Origin: Burkholderiales bacterium
GTDB lineage: Bacteria; Pseudomonadota; Gammaproteobacteria; Burkholderiales; JAEUMW01
Reading direction: 5' to 3'
NCBI GenBank assembly: GCA_016791285.1
Contig: JAEUMX010000004.1
Span: 1-24,824, forward strand
DNA: 24,824 nt
Shown here one piece after another: positions 16,499 through 24,824 of the stretch (the stretch's first letter is position 1; every line of letters starts with the position of its first letter). The position numbers and the translations under genes are program-made. The notes under the pieces are model-generated. The model saw only the letters and a list, made by a program, of their open reading frames with translations, was not told the DNA's origin and did no database searches.

Positions 16499-18652
16499 TT
16501 GAAGCCGCTTTCTCCCGATCAGCTGGTTCGGCACTGGGACCCGGCCACCCTCCCCTTCGAAACGACGGCCGAACTGCCGGACGTGACCGAGTACTTCGGT
16601 CAGACCCGCGCCGTCGAGGCCGTGAGCTTCGGCCTTAGCATGCACCGCGAGGGCTTCAATCTCTACGTCATGGGTCCGCCGGGGATCGGCAAGCAGAGCC
16701 TGGTACGGCACTGCCTCGCCGCCGAAGTCGCCGCCCGCCCGGCCGCCGCGGACTGGTGCTACGTCATGAACTTCGCCGATGCTCGCAAGCCGCGCGCGCT
16801 CGCTCTGCCGGCAGGCCGTGCGATGAGGCTCCAGCGCGCCATGGCGGCGTTCGTGGACGGACTCGCGACCGCGATCCCGGCCATCTTCGACAGCGACGAA
16901 TATCGCGCACGGCGCGCGCAGATCGAGCGCACCCCTACCGAGCCCGAGCCGGCGTCCTTGCACGCGCTGAACCAGGAGTTCACCCGGTACGCGGCGAGCC
17001 CGCTCGTCGAAGAGGTGAAGGCGGGATTCCGGGATCTCCCGCAGGTGATCGCGTACCTCGACGAGGCAGGCGCGGACGTGGTCGAGAACGCGGATCTCTT
17101 TCTCAAGGCCCGGCCGGCTGGGCCGTTGCCCGCCGCGCTGCGGCGCTATCTGGTGAACGTGATGGTCGACCACGGCGCATCGCAGGGGCCGCCCGTCGTG
17201 TTCGCGGACCCTTGCGGCCTTGCAGATCTGGTGGGGCGGGTCGACCACGCGGCGCAGCTCGGTGCGATGGTGACCGACTTCACGCTGATCAGGGCCGGCG
17301 CGGTGCACCGTGCGAACGGGGGCTACCTGCTGCTCGATGCCTTCAAGGTACTGACCCACCCCGACGCGTGGGAGGCGCTGAAGCGCTGCCTGCGCAGCGG
17401 CGAGATCCGCATCGATCCACCCGCGTGTTCTGGTCCGGTGTCGATCGTATCGATCGAGCCGGAGCCCGTCCCGCTCGAAGCGAAGGTCGTGTTGTTCGGC
17501 GACCGGCTGCTCTACTACCTGCTGCACGAATACGATCCCGACTTCCGCGAGCTGTTCAAAGTCCAGGTCGACTTCTCCGACCGTCTCCCGTGGGGCGCGG
17601 AGGGAGCCGACTTCTATGCCCGTGTCACCGCCACGGTATGCCGGCGCGACGGACTGCTTCCGTTTAACCGGGGCGCGGTGGCCCGCATCGTCGACCACGG
17701 CGCGCGCACGAGCGAGGACAGCGAAAAACTCTCGGCGCATATGCAGGACCTTGCCGATCTCTTGCGAGAGGCGGACTACTGGGCGCGGGCCGCGGGGAAG
17801 ACGGTCACGGACCGGACCGAAGTCGAGCGCGCCATCGCGGCCCGTGCGCGGCGTGCCGATCGGCTGCGCGACGAAGTCCACGACGCGATCCTGCGCAATG
17901 TCCTCTGCATCGACTCGACCGGCGCCCGCGTGGGTCAGGTCAACGGCCTGTCGGTGCTGCGGCTCGGCGACTTCGAGTTTGCGGAACCGACGCGCATCAC
18001 CGCCACGGTGCGGCTGGGGGAAGGCGACGTCGTGGACATCCAGCGCGAGGTGGACATGGGTGGCGCACTGCATGCCAAGGGCGTCATGATTCTCGCGTCG
18101 TTCCTCGGCGCGCGCTTCGCCAAGACCGCTCCGCTGTCGCTCGCCGCGAGCCTCGTGTTCGAGCAGACCTACGAGCCGGTGGAAGGCGACAGCGCGTCGC
18201 TGGCGGAGCTCTGTGCGCTCCTGTCGGCGCTGGCCGAGGTGCCCGTTCGGCAGTCGTTCGCGGTGACCGGGTCGGTGGATCAGCACGGCCACGTGCAGAC
18301 AATCGGTGCAGTGAACGAGAAGATCGAAGGCTTCTTCGACCTCTGTGCAAAACGCGGGCTGACGGCGGACCAGGGTGTGCTGATCCCGGCGAGCAACGTG
18401 ACGCACCTCATGTTGCGCGAAGACGTCGTGGACGCGGTGCGCGCGGGGCGCTTCGCGGTCTATGCGGTCGCCACCGTCGACGAAGCGATCGAGCTTCTCA
18501 CGGGTCTGCCCGCCGGAGCGCCCGACGCGCGCGGCGTGATGGCTGACGACGGGATCAACGCGCGGGTCCAGACGCGCCTTCACGAGTTCTCGCTGATTCG
18601 CCGCGACTACGGTCGCCGCGGCAAGCATCGCTTCCCGCGCCACCATGACTGA
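16499..18652 (+). CDS. Lon-type AAA+ ATP-dependent protease (AAA_32/LonB-like)
   Basis: This 717-aa protease carries its AAA module and Lon-type peptidase on one chain without a classical Lon N-domain. It opens KPLSPDQLVRHWDPATLPFE, then FETTAELPDVTEYFGQTRAV, and has Walker A GPPGIGK (59-65). The middle has the family's RANGGYLLLDAFKVL and EVERAIAARARRADRLRDEV region. The peptidase has S565 in VEGDSASLAE and K608 in IGAVNEKIEG, 43 residues apart as in E. coli Lon (S679/K722). It is not a Lon paralogue with a membrane anchor, since I see no transmembrane segment. TTG 16499 is chosen as start because family members begin at KPLSP; GTG 16433 is an alternative, with no strong Shine-Dalgarno at either. 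A terminator-like hairpin separates it from amrB. Substrates are unknown. Confidence 0.88.
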   Translation: MKPLSPDQLVRHWDPATLPFETTAELPDVTEYFGQTRAVEAVSFGLSMHREGFNLYVMGPPGIGKQSLVRHCLAAEVAARPAAADWCYVMNFADARKPRALALPAGRAMRLQRAMAAFVDGLATAIPAIFDSDEYRARRAQIERTPTEPEPASLHALNQEFTRYAASPLVEEVKAGFRDLPQVIAYLDEAGADVVENADLFLKARPAGPLPAALRRYLVNVMVDHGASQGPPVVFADPCGLADLVGRVDHAAQLGAMVTDFTLIRAGAVHRANGGYLLLDAFKVLTHPDAWEALKRCLRSGEIRIDPPACSGPVSIVSIEPEPVPLEAKVVLFGDRLLYYLLHEYDPDFRELFKVQVDFSDRLPWGAEGADFYARVTATVCRRDGLLPFNRGAVARIVDHGARTSEDSEKLSAHMQDLADLLREADYWARAAGKTVTDRTEVERAIAARARRADRLRDEVHDAILRNVLCIDSTGARVGQVNGLSVLRLGDFEFAEPTRITATVRLGEGDVVDIQREVDMGGALHAKGVMILASFLGARFAKTAPLSLAASLVFEQTYEPVEGDSASLAELCALLSALAEVPVRQSFAVTGSVDQHGHVQTIGAVNEKIEGFFDLCAKRGLTADQGVLIPASNVTHLMLREDVVDAVRAGRFAVYAVATVDEAIELLTGLPAGAPDARGVMADDGINARVQTRLHEFSLIRRDYGRRGKHRFPRHHD

Positions 18653-18662
18653 TTTGGCCCTC

Positions 18663-18697
18663 GACGCCGGTTCGGCCGCGGCGTGCATATATTTTCC
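18663..18697 (+). terminator. Probable terminator between the Lon-like gene and amrB
   Basis: ACGCCG (18664-18669) and CGGCGT (18679-18684) form a GC-rich stem with a 9-base loop, followed by the T/A-rich tract GCATATATTTTCC. It sits 11 bases after the Lon-like stop, so amrB probably has its own promoter. Confidence 0.45.
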
Positions 18698-18740
18698 CTG
18701 CCGACCTTGATTGACCCTGCGCAGACCTCATTTCGTTTAC

Positions 18741-18746
18741 TACAAT
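18741..18746 (+). promoter_or_regulatory. Possible -10 element of the amr operon
   Basis: TACAAT lies 17 bases before the amrB ATG and would start RNA close to the Shine-Dalgarno sequence, giving a very short leader. TTGACC at 18711 is too far (24-base spacer), so the promoter assignment is tentative. Confidence 0.3.
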
Positions 18747-18763
18747 TCGAGAAAGGAGGTGGC

Positions 18764-19573
18764 ATGAGCTCGATCCGCCCTGCAGCGGTGGCAGGCTTCT
18801 TCTATCCGGCGGATGCCAGCACGCTCGCGCGTGACGTGGCGGCGATGCTGGCGCAGGCGCACCCGGCGGGGAGCGCGGCCGTGCCCAAGGCGATCATCGC
18901 GCCCCACGCGGGCTATGTGTACTCGGGACCGATCGCGGCCAGCGCCTATGTGACGCTGCGGCCTGCGCGCGACCGTATCAGGCGCGTGGTGCTGCTCGGG
19001 CCCACGCATCGCACGCCGGTCCGCGGGTTGGCCGTGCCTGCTGCGGCGGCGTTCGCCAGCCCGCTCGGCACCGTCGCGATCGACCGCGATGCGATTGCGC
19101 GCGTCGCGGACTTGCCGCAGGTGGTCGTAAGCGACAGCGTGCATGCCTTGGAGCACTCGCTCGAGGTGCACCTGCCCTTCCTCCAGAGCGTCCTCGATTC
19201 GTTCTCGCTGGTGCCGTTCGCGGTCGGCCGGGCCTCGCCGGAGGAAGTCGCCGAGGTTCTGGATCGACTGTGGGGCGGCGAGGAAACGTTGATCCTGGTG
19301 AGCTCCGACCTCTCGCACTACCTGCCCTACGCGGTCGCACGGGAGACCGACCGCAAGACGGTGGACTCGATCCTCAACCTCGATGCCGCGATCGACCACG
19401 AGCAAGCGTGTGGCGGCACGCCGGTCAACGGGCTGCTGCTCGCCGCCCGCCGCCACGGCCTGCATCCGCACGTGCTCGATCTGCGCAACTCCGGGGACAC
19501 AGCCGGTGACCGCAACCGCGTCGTCGGTTATTGCAGCGTCGCCTTCGACGAGAGCTTCGGCCATGACGCCTGA
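18764..19573 (+). CDS. amrB: AmmeMemoRadiSam system protein B (MEMO1 family)
   Basis: This 269-aa protein belongs to the MEMO1 family, related in fold to metal-dependent dioxygenases of the LigB type. It begins RPAAVAGFFYPADASTLA. Residues that match the metal ligands reported for human MEMO1 (H49, H81, C244) are H48 (IIAPHAGYVYSG), H82 (LGPTHR) and C257 (GYCSVAF). Also conserved are HSLEVHLPFLQ (131-141), SSDLSHY (180-186) and the C216 segment ACGGTPVNGLL. Metal binding is therefore likely, while the reaction is unknown. AAAGGAGGT at 18752-18760 fixes the ATG. It is the first gene of three overlapping genes (B-A-S) whose products co-occur widely in bacteria and archaea. It overlaps amrA by 11 bases. 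Confidence 0.93.
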   Translation: MSSIRPAAVAGFFYPADASTLARDVAAMLAQAHPAGSAAVPKAIIAPHAGYVYSGPIAASAYVTLRPARDRIRRVVLLGPTHRTPVRGLAVPAAAAFASPLGTVAIDRDAIARVADLPQVVVSDSVHALEHSLEVHLPFLQSVLDSFSLVPFAVGRASPEEVAEVLDRLWGGEETLILVSSDLSHYLPYAVARETDRKTVDSILNLDAAIDHEQACGGTPVNGLLLAARRHGLHPHVLDLRNSGDTAGDRNRVVGYCSVAFDESFGHDA

Positions 19574-20131
19574 TGCCGCAACGGTGCTGCTGCCGATCGC
19601 ACGCGCGGCAATCGCGCGGCCTCTGGGTGCCTTGGTACCTGCCCGCGAGGACGCGCCCTGGCTCGGCGAGCCGGGGGCGACCTTCGTCACGCTCAGGAAG
19701 AAGGGTGCTCTGCGCGGATGCATCGGCAGTCTGGACGCGCGCCGCCCGCTGCTCGCGGACCTGAAGGCGAACGCGGTGGCCGCCGCTTTTCGCGATCCGC
19801 GCTTCCCGCCCTTGAGCCACGAGGAGCTCGATGAAATCCGTATCGAGGTCTCGGTCCTCTCGCCGCTTGCCCGGATCGAATTCGCCAGCGAGGACGAGGC
19901 CCTCTCGTGCCTGCGCCCGGGCGAAGACGGTGTCGTGCTCGAGTACGACGGCGCGCGCGGCACCTTCCTGCCGCAGGTGTGGGAGGATTTGCCCGAACCG
20001 GCAAGGTTCCTCGGTGAGCTCAAGCGCAAGGCCGGACTGTCGGCGTCGTTCTGGTCGGATGGCGTGCGGCTCTTCCGCTATTCCGTCGCCAAGTACGCCG
20101 AAACCGAAGTGGCGATCGCGCCGATGTCCGT

Positions 20132-20135
<4 letters not shown>
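19563..20135 (+). CDS. amrA: AmmeMemoRadiSam system protein A (AMMECR1 domain)
   Basis: This 190-aa AMMECR1-domain protein has the family signature LRGCIGS (50-56) in RKKGALRGCIGSLDARRPL. It also has NAVAAAFRDPRFPPLSHEEL, IRIEVSVLSPL, DGVVLEYDGARGTFLPQVWEDL and the C-terminal FWSDGVRLFRYSV. In eukaryotes the domain protein AMMECR1 occurs alone; in prokaryotes it accompanies MEMO and a radical SAM enzyme. The biochemical role is unknown; the conserved cysteine C53 in the signature is a candidate reactive or metal-binding residue. Start ATG 19563 lies within the end of amrB and the stop overlaps the amrS ATG by four bases, so the three proteins are made together. A GAGAG sequence precedes the ATG. 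Confidence 0.92.
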
Positions 20136-21220
<1,085 letters not shown>

Positions 21221-21288
21221 GCGCAAGGCGGTTCGGCCGCGGGCTTTGACCTGGAGCGGCGAGTCGCATGCAACGGCTCCATAGCCGA

Positions 21289-21297
21289 TGGTAGACT
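21289..21297 (+). promoter_or_regulatory. Possible extended -10 promoter of the methyltransferase gene
   Basis: TGGTAGACT fits the extended -10 pattern TGn followed by TAGACT. RNA would start near 21304, about 30 bases before the TTG start. No good -35 is visible. Confidence 0.3.
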
Positions 21298-21333
21298 TTC
21301 GACTTCTTCGATTTGCGCACAGGAACCAATCGC

Positions 21334-22317
21334 TTGTCCCAACCTGCCGCCTTGGCCGAATCCTGCAGCATCCCCTGCAACCTCTGCGGATCGCACAGCG
21401 TGGACGTGGTCGCCGCGCTTGATCGGGATCGCGAACCCCTGCGCACGGTCGTCTGCCGCGAGTGCGGGCTGGTCTGGAGCGATCCGCGTCCGGTGGACGC
21501 GCGCCAGTTCTACGAGCACGAGTACCGGGTGCAGTTCAAGGGCGCGTTCAATCCGAAGCCCAAGCACGTCTACCGCGGCGGGCTCGTCGCGATCGACCGC
21601 TACGAGAAGATCAAGAGCTACCTCGCCGGGCGCAGCGCGCTGCTCGACATCGGTTCCGGTGCCGGTGAGTTTCTCTACCTCATGACCCGCGCCGGCTTCA
21701 AAGGCATCGGCATCGAGCCTAACCTGGGCTACGGCGGTTACTCGCGCGAGGAGTACGGCATCGAGGTGCTGCCGGGGTTCGCCCAGGATCATGAGTTTCC
21801 GGCAGCAAGCTTCGACACCATCACCATGTGGCACGTGCTGGAGCACACCGAGGACCCGTACGCGAACATCCTGCTCGTGAAGCGCTGGCTCAAGCCCGAT
21901 GGCCTGCTCGTGGTCGAAGTGCCGAACGTCGAGGCCACCTGCCTCGCGCCGATCCATCGCTTCCACATCGACCACCTGTACAACTTCAACCGCGAAAACC
22001 TCGCCGCCATCGGCGAGAAGGCGGGGCTGCAATGCGCCGAGGTGCGCCTGTCCCACGATAACGGGAACCTCACGGCCTTCTACCTCGAGAAAGGCGGTGC
22101 GCAGCGGCAGGACTGCCGGATCCCCGGCAACTACGAACGCATCGCTGGCGTGATCCGCGCGCACACGCCGCTCATGCATTACACCCAGGTCTATCCCTAC
22201 CAGCGCTTCGTCGGGCGCATGAGCCGGATCGTCGACGAGGCACGGGCGGTGCGCGAGTTCTCCGGCGGCAAGCGCTGTCTGGATGATCTGTTCGCGCGCG
22301 TGATCCCGTCACGCTGA
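21334..22317 (+). CDS. Zinc-ribbon class I SAM-dependent methyltransferase
   Basis: This 327-aa protein has an N-terminal zinc ribbon, C-x2-C in IPCNLCGS (~15-18) and C-x2-C in VCRECGLVWSDPRP (~44-47). A Methyltransf_23-type Rossmann domain follows with LLDIGSGAGEFLYLM (motif I), GIGIEPNLGYGGYS (acidic residue for SAM ribose) and TITMWHVLEHTEDPY (HVLEH, motif IV). It then has WLKPDGLLVVEVPN. The C-terminal ~100 residues (FHIDHLYNFNRENLAAIGEKAG...) fit similar enzymes of cell-surface sugar or small-molecule modification, but no substrate can be named. TTG 21334 is chosen: AGGA lies 8 bases before it; an in-frame TTG at 21313 has no such site. It follows amrS by 113 bp with a possible promoter, so it need not be co-transcribed. 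Cytoplasmic, no signal peptide. Confidence 0.8.
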   Translation: MSQPAALAESCSIPCNLCGSHSVDVVAALDRDREPLRTVVCRECGLVWSDPRPVDARQFYEHEYRVQFKGAFNPKPKHVYRGGLVAIDRYEKIKSYLAGRSALLDIGSGAGEFLYLMTRAGFKGIGIEPNLGYGGYSREEYGIEVLPGFAQDHEFPAASFDTITMWHVLEHTEDPYANILLVKRWLKPDGLLVVEVPNVEATCLAPIHRFHIDHLYNFNRENLAAIGEKAGLQCAEVRLSHDNGNLTAFYLEKGGAQRQDCRIPGNYERIAGVIRAHTPLMHYTQVYPYQRFVGRMSRIVDEARAVREFSGGKRCLDDLFARVIPSR

Positions 22318-22323
22318 CGCGCC

Positions 22324-22343
22324 CCGGCGGCGCTGCCCGCCGG
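22324..22343. other. GC-rich hairpin after the methyltransferase gene
   Basis: CCGGCGG (22324-22330), loop CGCTGC, CCGCCGG (22337-22343): a perfect 7-bp stem seven bases after the stop. No T-run follows, so it is a weak terminator candidate. Confidence 0.3.
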
Positions 22344-22506
22344 TCATCCGGGGCTGCCCAGCTCTGGCACCCTTCCTGCACCGCTCGCCCGCGAGCCCGT
22401 GAACGCCCCGTCCCACGGGCAGACGCGGTGTTTCGGGCGTCGGCCGTTCGGCCAGCGCCGTCGAAGCCGCGACAATCGACCGACGGAAACCGCGGAAAGG
22501 CTCACG

Positions 22507-23004
22507 ATGGGAATCAGAACGACCAACGATCTCGAACGCACGATGCAGCGTCTCGCGCTGGTGGAACGCCGGCTGGAGCGGCTCGAAGTGATCCTGCGCG
22601 ATCAGCGTCAGGCGCATGCCCCGTCGCAGCGGGACGCAACATCCGCCGCCGACCCTGAACAAGCGCCTCCCGCCCACGGTGAGCTTAGGTTTCCCGAGAT
22701 CCATCTGCCGCTCGCCGAACCGCCCGCTCGGACCTCGCATCCCGGCCCCGCGGTCTCGCATGCGCGCGCCGCGATCGAGGCCTATCCCCATCTGCTACAG
22801 CCGCTCTGCACGCTGTGGGGTCACCCCGAGTTCGATCGCTACGTGAACCGGCTCGTCGTCGACGACCGCGGGGGACGAAAGGGTTTCAGCGCCGAAGTGG
22901 TCGAAGAGCTCCTTTTCCTGGCCCAACTCAACCACCAGTTCTGCCCGAGCTGGTCCCCGCGCGATCCGTGGGCGGACTCCCAATTCATGGGCGACCGCAT
23001 TTAG
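22507..23004 (+). CDS. Coiled-coil hypothetical protein
   Basis: I do not recognise this 165-aa protein with certainty. Residues ~6-33 (NDLERTMQRLALVERRLERL and on) are heptad-like and predict a coiled coil, so it probably oligomerises. A low-complexity Pro/Ala-rich linker (~38-80) follows. The last ~70 residues form an ordered-looking domain with LQPLCTLWGHPEFDRYVNRL, VVDDRGGRKGFSAEVVEEL and LAQLNHQFC. The DDRGGR.GF motif resembles a pattern in betaproteobacterial hypothetical proteins, from memory only. No signal peptide or membrane segment is seen. ATG 22507 is chosen because AAAGG lies about 7 bases upstream; an in-frame GTG at 22399 lacks this and would add an Arg-rich leader. It ends 48 bases from the convergent phosphoribosyltransferase gene. 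Confidence 0.65.
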   Translation: MGIRTTNDLERTMQRLALVERRLERLEVILRDQRQAHAPSQRDATSAADPEQAPPAHGELRFPEIHLPLAEPPARTSHPGPAVSHARAAIEAYPHLLQPLCTLWGHPEFDRYVNRLVVDDRGGRKGFSAEVVEELLFLAQLNHQFCPSWSPRDPWADSQFMGDRI

Positions 23005-23052
23005 TCCCGCCCCCCTACAGCGGGCCGGTCGGCCACGCCTGATGTTCCGCTC

Positions 23053-23676
23053 TCACCCGCCGGCAAGCGCGCTGATCACCTCGTCGTCCTCCACCTGCGG
23101 AAAGCTCCTGTAGAACTGTCCGACGGCGTAGAAACCGAAAGGCGTCGCCAGGCATACGAGCTCGTCGCAGTACCCCTGGACCCGCTCGGCAGTATCCGGC
23201 GGCGCGACTGGCACCGCGCAGATGAGCTTCTTCGGCCCCTTGGCACGGATCGCGTGCAGCGCGGCGATCATGGTCGAACCGGTGGCAAGCCCGTCGTCGA
23301 CGACGATGACCGTGCGCCCGGCGGGATCGATGGGCGGCCTCACCGGCGTGTACTGTGCCCGCCGCCGCGCCATCAGCGCCACCTGGGCGGCGCACTCGGC
23401 CTGGATATAGCCATCGTCGACCCCCATGCGGCGCGCGTGATCGGCGAGGTAGGTCCAGCCGGTCTCGTCCACCGCCCCGATCGCGAACTCGGGACTGCCC
23501 GGCGCAGGGAGCTTGCGCACCAGTACCACGTCGACCTCGCCACCGAGCTGCGACGCGATCAGCTTCGCCATGCGCACCGCGCCGCGCGGAATCGCCAGCA
23601 CCAGCGGGTTCTCCCCCCGGTACGCAGCCAGCGCGTCCGCGAGCCGGTGCGCTGCGTCAGTCCGATCCATGAACAT
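23053..23676 (-). CDS. Type I phosphoribosyltransferase
   Basis: This 207-aa phosphoribosyltransferase has the PRPP-binding motif IVVDDGLATGSTM (~129-141) with the adjacent acidic pair. Upstream it has LVLAIPRGAVRMAKLIASQLG (~26-46) and VDVVLVRKLPAPGSPEFAIGAVDETG (~49-74), as in the PRTase family of unknown substrate found beside dienelactone hydrolase-like or esterase genes. The purine, pyrimidine or other base cannot be assigned. ATG 23676 is used: GGGGGA lies 7 bases before it; ATG 23670 is two codons further on, with the Shine-Dalgarno too far away. Its start is only 21 bases after the stop of the upstream lipoprotein gene on the same strand, so the two are probably co-transcribed. Confidence 0.82.
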   Translation of the reverse strand: MFMDRTDAAHRLADALAAYRGENPLVLAIPRGAVRMAKLIASQLGGEVDVVLVRKLPAPGSPEFAIGAVDETGWTYLADHARRMGVDDGYIQAECAAQVALMARRRAQYTPVRPPIDPAGRTVIVVDDGLATGSTMIAALHAIRAKGPKKLICAVPVAPPDTAERVQGYCDELVCLATPFGFYAVGQFYRSFPQVEDDEVISALAGG

Positions 23677-23697
23677 CGCTGTTTCCCCCAACCTGGC

Positions 23698-24417
23698 TCA
23701 GCGGCTCGACGCCCCCTCACGCTCGCGCACCTTGTCCCGCAGCTCGACGAGCTTGTCGGCGATGGTCTGCGCCGTTGCCTTCACGTCGCGTTCGGGGGCT
23801 CCCTTCTCCAGCACGAACTTGGCGGCGACGACATAGGGGTTGCGGGTGAGAAGTCCTCCCGGCAGCCGTTCCGGGTCCGCGTTGGCGCCGAGAATGACGA
23901 AGGGCGCCTCGGGCCGATCGGCGAGGTCGCTCACCGCGACCTGCACTTCCATCCTGGGCGCGCCGGCACCGAACCCGACCACCGCCCGCCTCATCGTATT
24001 GCCTTCGCTTGCCTCGGTGAAGACGCCGCGAACGAGCCAACCCGACGCTGGCAGCGGCGCTCCGGGCAACAGCCGGCGGGCGGGTATCCCCGCCCGATTC
24101 AGGTCCTCGGTCAGCGACTGTGCCGTCAGGTTCACGATCTTCGCCGCCTGCTCGGCCGCATCGTGACTCTCCCCAGGCAAGTCCAACAAGCGCGGACGCT
24201 CGAGGGCGCCACTGCCCGCCTCCTGCGCCTGCGCATCCAGCCGGAAGTCCGCGACATAGACGACTTGCGGCAGCGAAACCCGGGGTCGCGGGGCAGCGGT
24301 CTGGCTCTCTACCTTGGCCCCGCCCATGATCGCGTGTCGCACCGGCGCGGGGCGCCCGGCGCAGCCGGTCAGCACGATGCCGATGGCGAGTGCGGCGAAG
24401 AGAATCGGTCTTGTCAT
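23698..24417 (-). CDS. DUF4410-like lipoprotein
   Basis: The 239-aa protein has a lipoprotein signal (MTRPILFAALAIGIVLTGC) with the lipidated cysteine at 19, so it is anchored in a membrane facing the periplasm. The middle contains VSLPQVVYVADFRLDAQ and a region (SLTEDLNRAGIPARRLLPGAPLPASGWLVRGVFTEA) typical of DUF4410 proteins: a YVADF strand, a paralogue-like L...L helix and a GxF strand. The last ~40 residues contain VKATAQTIADKLVELRDKVRERE, a helix that may coil. Function is unknown for the family. AAGGAGC lies about 10 bases before ATG 24417; in-frame upstream codons to 24546 would hide the signal peptide. It is the upstream gene of a pair with the phosphoribosyltransferase and is divergent from mfd. 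Confidence 0.75.
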   Translation of the reverse strand: MTRPILFAALAIGIVLTGCAGRPAPVRHAIMGGAKVESQTAAPRPRVSLPQVVYVADFRLDAQAQEAGSGALERPRLLDLPGESHDAAEQAAKIVNLTAQSLTEDLNRAGIPARRLLPGAPLPASGWLVRGVFTEASEGNTMRRAVVGFGAGAPRMEVQVAVSDLADRPEAPFVILGANADPERLPGGLLTRNPYVVAAKFVLEKGAPERDVKATAQTIADKLVELRDKVREREGASSR

Positions 24418-24580
24418 CGTGATCTTGCTCCTTGGCGCGTCCACATCACCCGTTCGAGAATATCCCCGCCCTGTCCAGTCCCATGATAGGACGATCGCGC
24501 GGTGCCGGGTTCGCGTTCTTGCCATCGCGCACCGGTGCGCCGCCACAGACCCCGCGCGGCTCCGCTCCGGTTTCTTTCCC

Positions 24581-24586
24581 TATAAT
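24581..24586 (+). promoter_or_regulatory. -10 element of the mfd promoter
   Basis: A perfect TATAAT lies 14-23 bases before the two possible mfd start codons. RNA would begin near 24593, giving a leader of only 8-17 bases without a Shine-Dalgarno. No good -35 is seen. Confidence 0.4.
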
Positions 24587-24609
24587 GGCGCCCTCTCACG
24601 ATGCGCCCG

Positions 24610-24824
24610 ATGACTTTTCCCGTCGACCTGCCGCGCCCCGGCGCGCGCCTGCGCGTGCCGGTTCTGCACGGCTCGAGCGACGCACTCTTCCTGGCCGAAG
24701 CGGCCGCCTGCACACGCCCGCTCGTGGTCGTCACGGCCACCGCGCACCACGCCCAGCGGCTCAAGGCGGAGATCCCCTTCTTCGCCCCGAGCTTGCGCGT
24801 CGCCCTGCTGCCGGACTGGGAGAC
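24610..24824 (+). CDS. mfd: Transcription-repair coupling factor Mfd, N-terminus only
   Basis: The visible ~71 residues match the start of Mfd, which pushes RNA polymerase off lesions and recruits UvrA. They read MTFPVDLPRPGARLRVPVLH, then SSDALFLAEAAACTRPLVVV and AEIPFFAPSLRVALLPDWE, the UvrB-homology region that begins the family. The helicase domains lie beyond the right edge. ATG 24610 gives an MTFP start like other betaproteobacterial Mfd proteins; in-frame ATG 24601 is nine bases upstream and equally unsupported by a Shine-Dalgarno. It is divergent from the DUF4410-like gene. ispD, commonly near mfd in betaproteobacteria, is 8.4 kb away. Confidence 0.88.
   Translation, partial: MTFPVDLPRPGARLRVPVLHGSSDALFLAEAAACTRPLVVVTATAHHAQRLKAEIPFFAPSLRVALLPDWE

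Noticed and set aside
16415..18688. 757-codon minus-strand open frame opposite the Lon-like protease
   Set aside because: The plus frame carries Walker A and the Ser-Lys dyad; the minus frame is His/Arg-rich and motif-free.
18711..18746. TTGACC (18711) with TACAAT (18741) as a promoter pair
   Set aside because: The 24-base spacer is too long for sigma-70; only the -10 is kept as tentative.

Overview
The window is high-GC DNA of bacterial chromosome type. Two lipoproteins with lipoboxes, an MlaA outer-membrane lipid-asymmetry protein and an OmpR/EnvZ pair point to a Gram-negative proteobacterium. The ispD-ispF pair, mfd, and an OmpR/EnvZ that closely follows the enterobacterial proteins in sequence and length make a betaproteobacterium the most likely host (inference). 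I saw no tRNA, rRNA, CRISPR array, insertion sequence or phage gene. Most genes are housekeeping or envelope genes.

Left third (1-10.7 kb): a truncated exported c-type cytochrome (-), gabD (-), mlaA (+), ettA (-), an MltF-like transglycosylase-fold protein (+) that appears to lack its catalytic glutamate, a four-EF-hand exported protein (-), then ompR-envZ (+) and a small host-attachment-family protein (+). A 50-bp region with an inverted repeat separates the EF-hand gene from ompR and is a candidate OmpR operator.

Middle (10.7-16.5 kb): an AT-richer 415-bp gap with a 23-bp near-palindrome and a strong hairpin, a 1061-aa MalT/SARP-like STAND regulator (+), and a convergent gap holding a perfect 13-bp inverted repeat around two inner hairpins, ending in six T's (candidate structured RNA or elaborate terminator). 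Next come the overlapping minus-strand genes ispD-ispF-thpR.

Right part (16.5-24.8 kb): a Lon-type AAA+ protease, the three-gene AmmeMemoRadiSam operon amrB-amrA-amrS with overlapping reading frames, a zinc-ribbon SAM methyltransferase, a coiled-coil hypothetical protein, a minus-strand pair (DUF4410-like lipoprotein then phosphoribosyltransferase), and the start of mfd at the right edge. ispD and mfd are divergent but lie 8.4 kb apart, so the Lon/Amr/methyltransferase block looks like a module placed between genes that are commonly neighbours.

The least explained biology is the Lon + AmmeMemoRadiSam neighbourhood (a poorly understood radical-SAM system), the pseudo-catalytic MltF-like protein, the structured element at 14.4 kb and the orphan STAND/SARP regulator. 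No database search was possible; family names rest on motifs and remembered sequence patterns.
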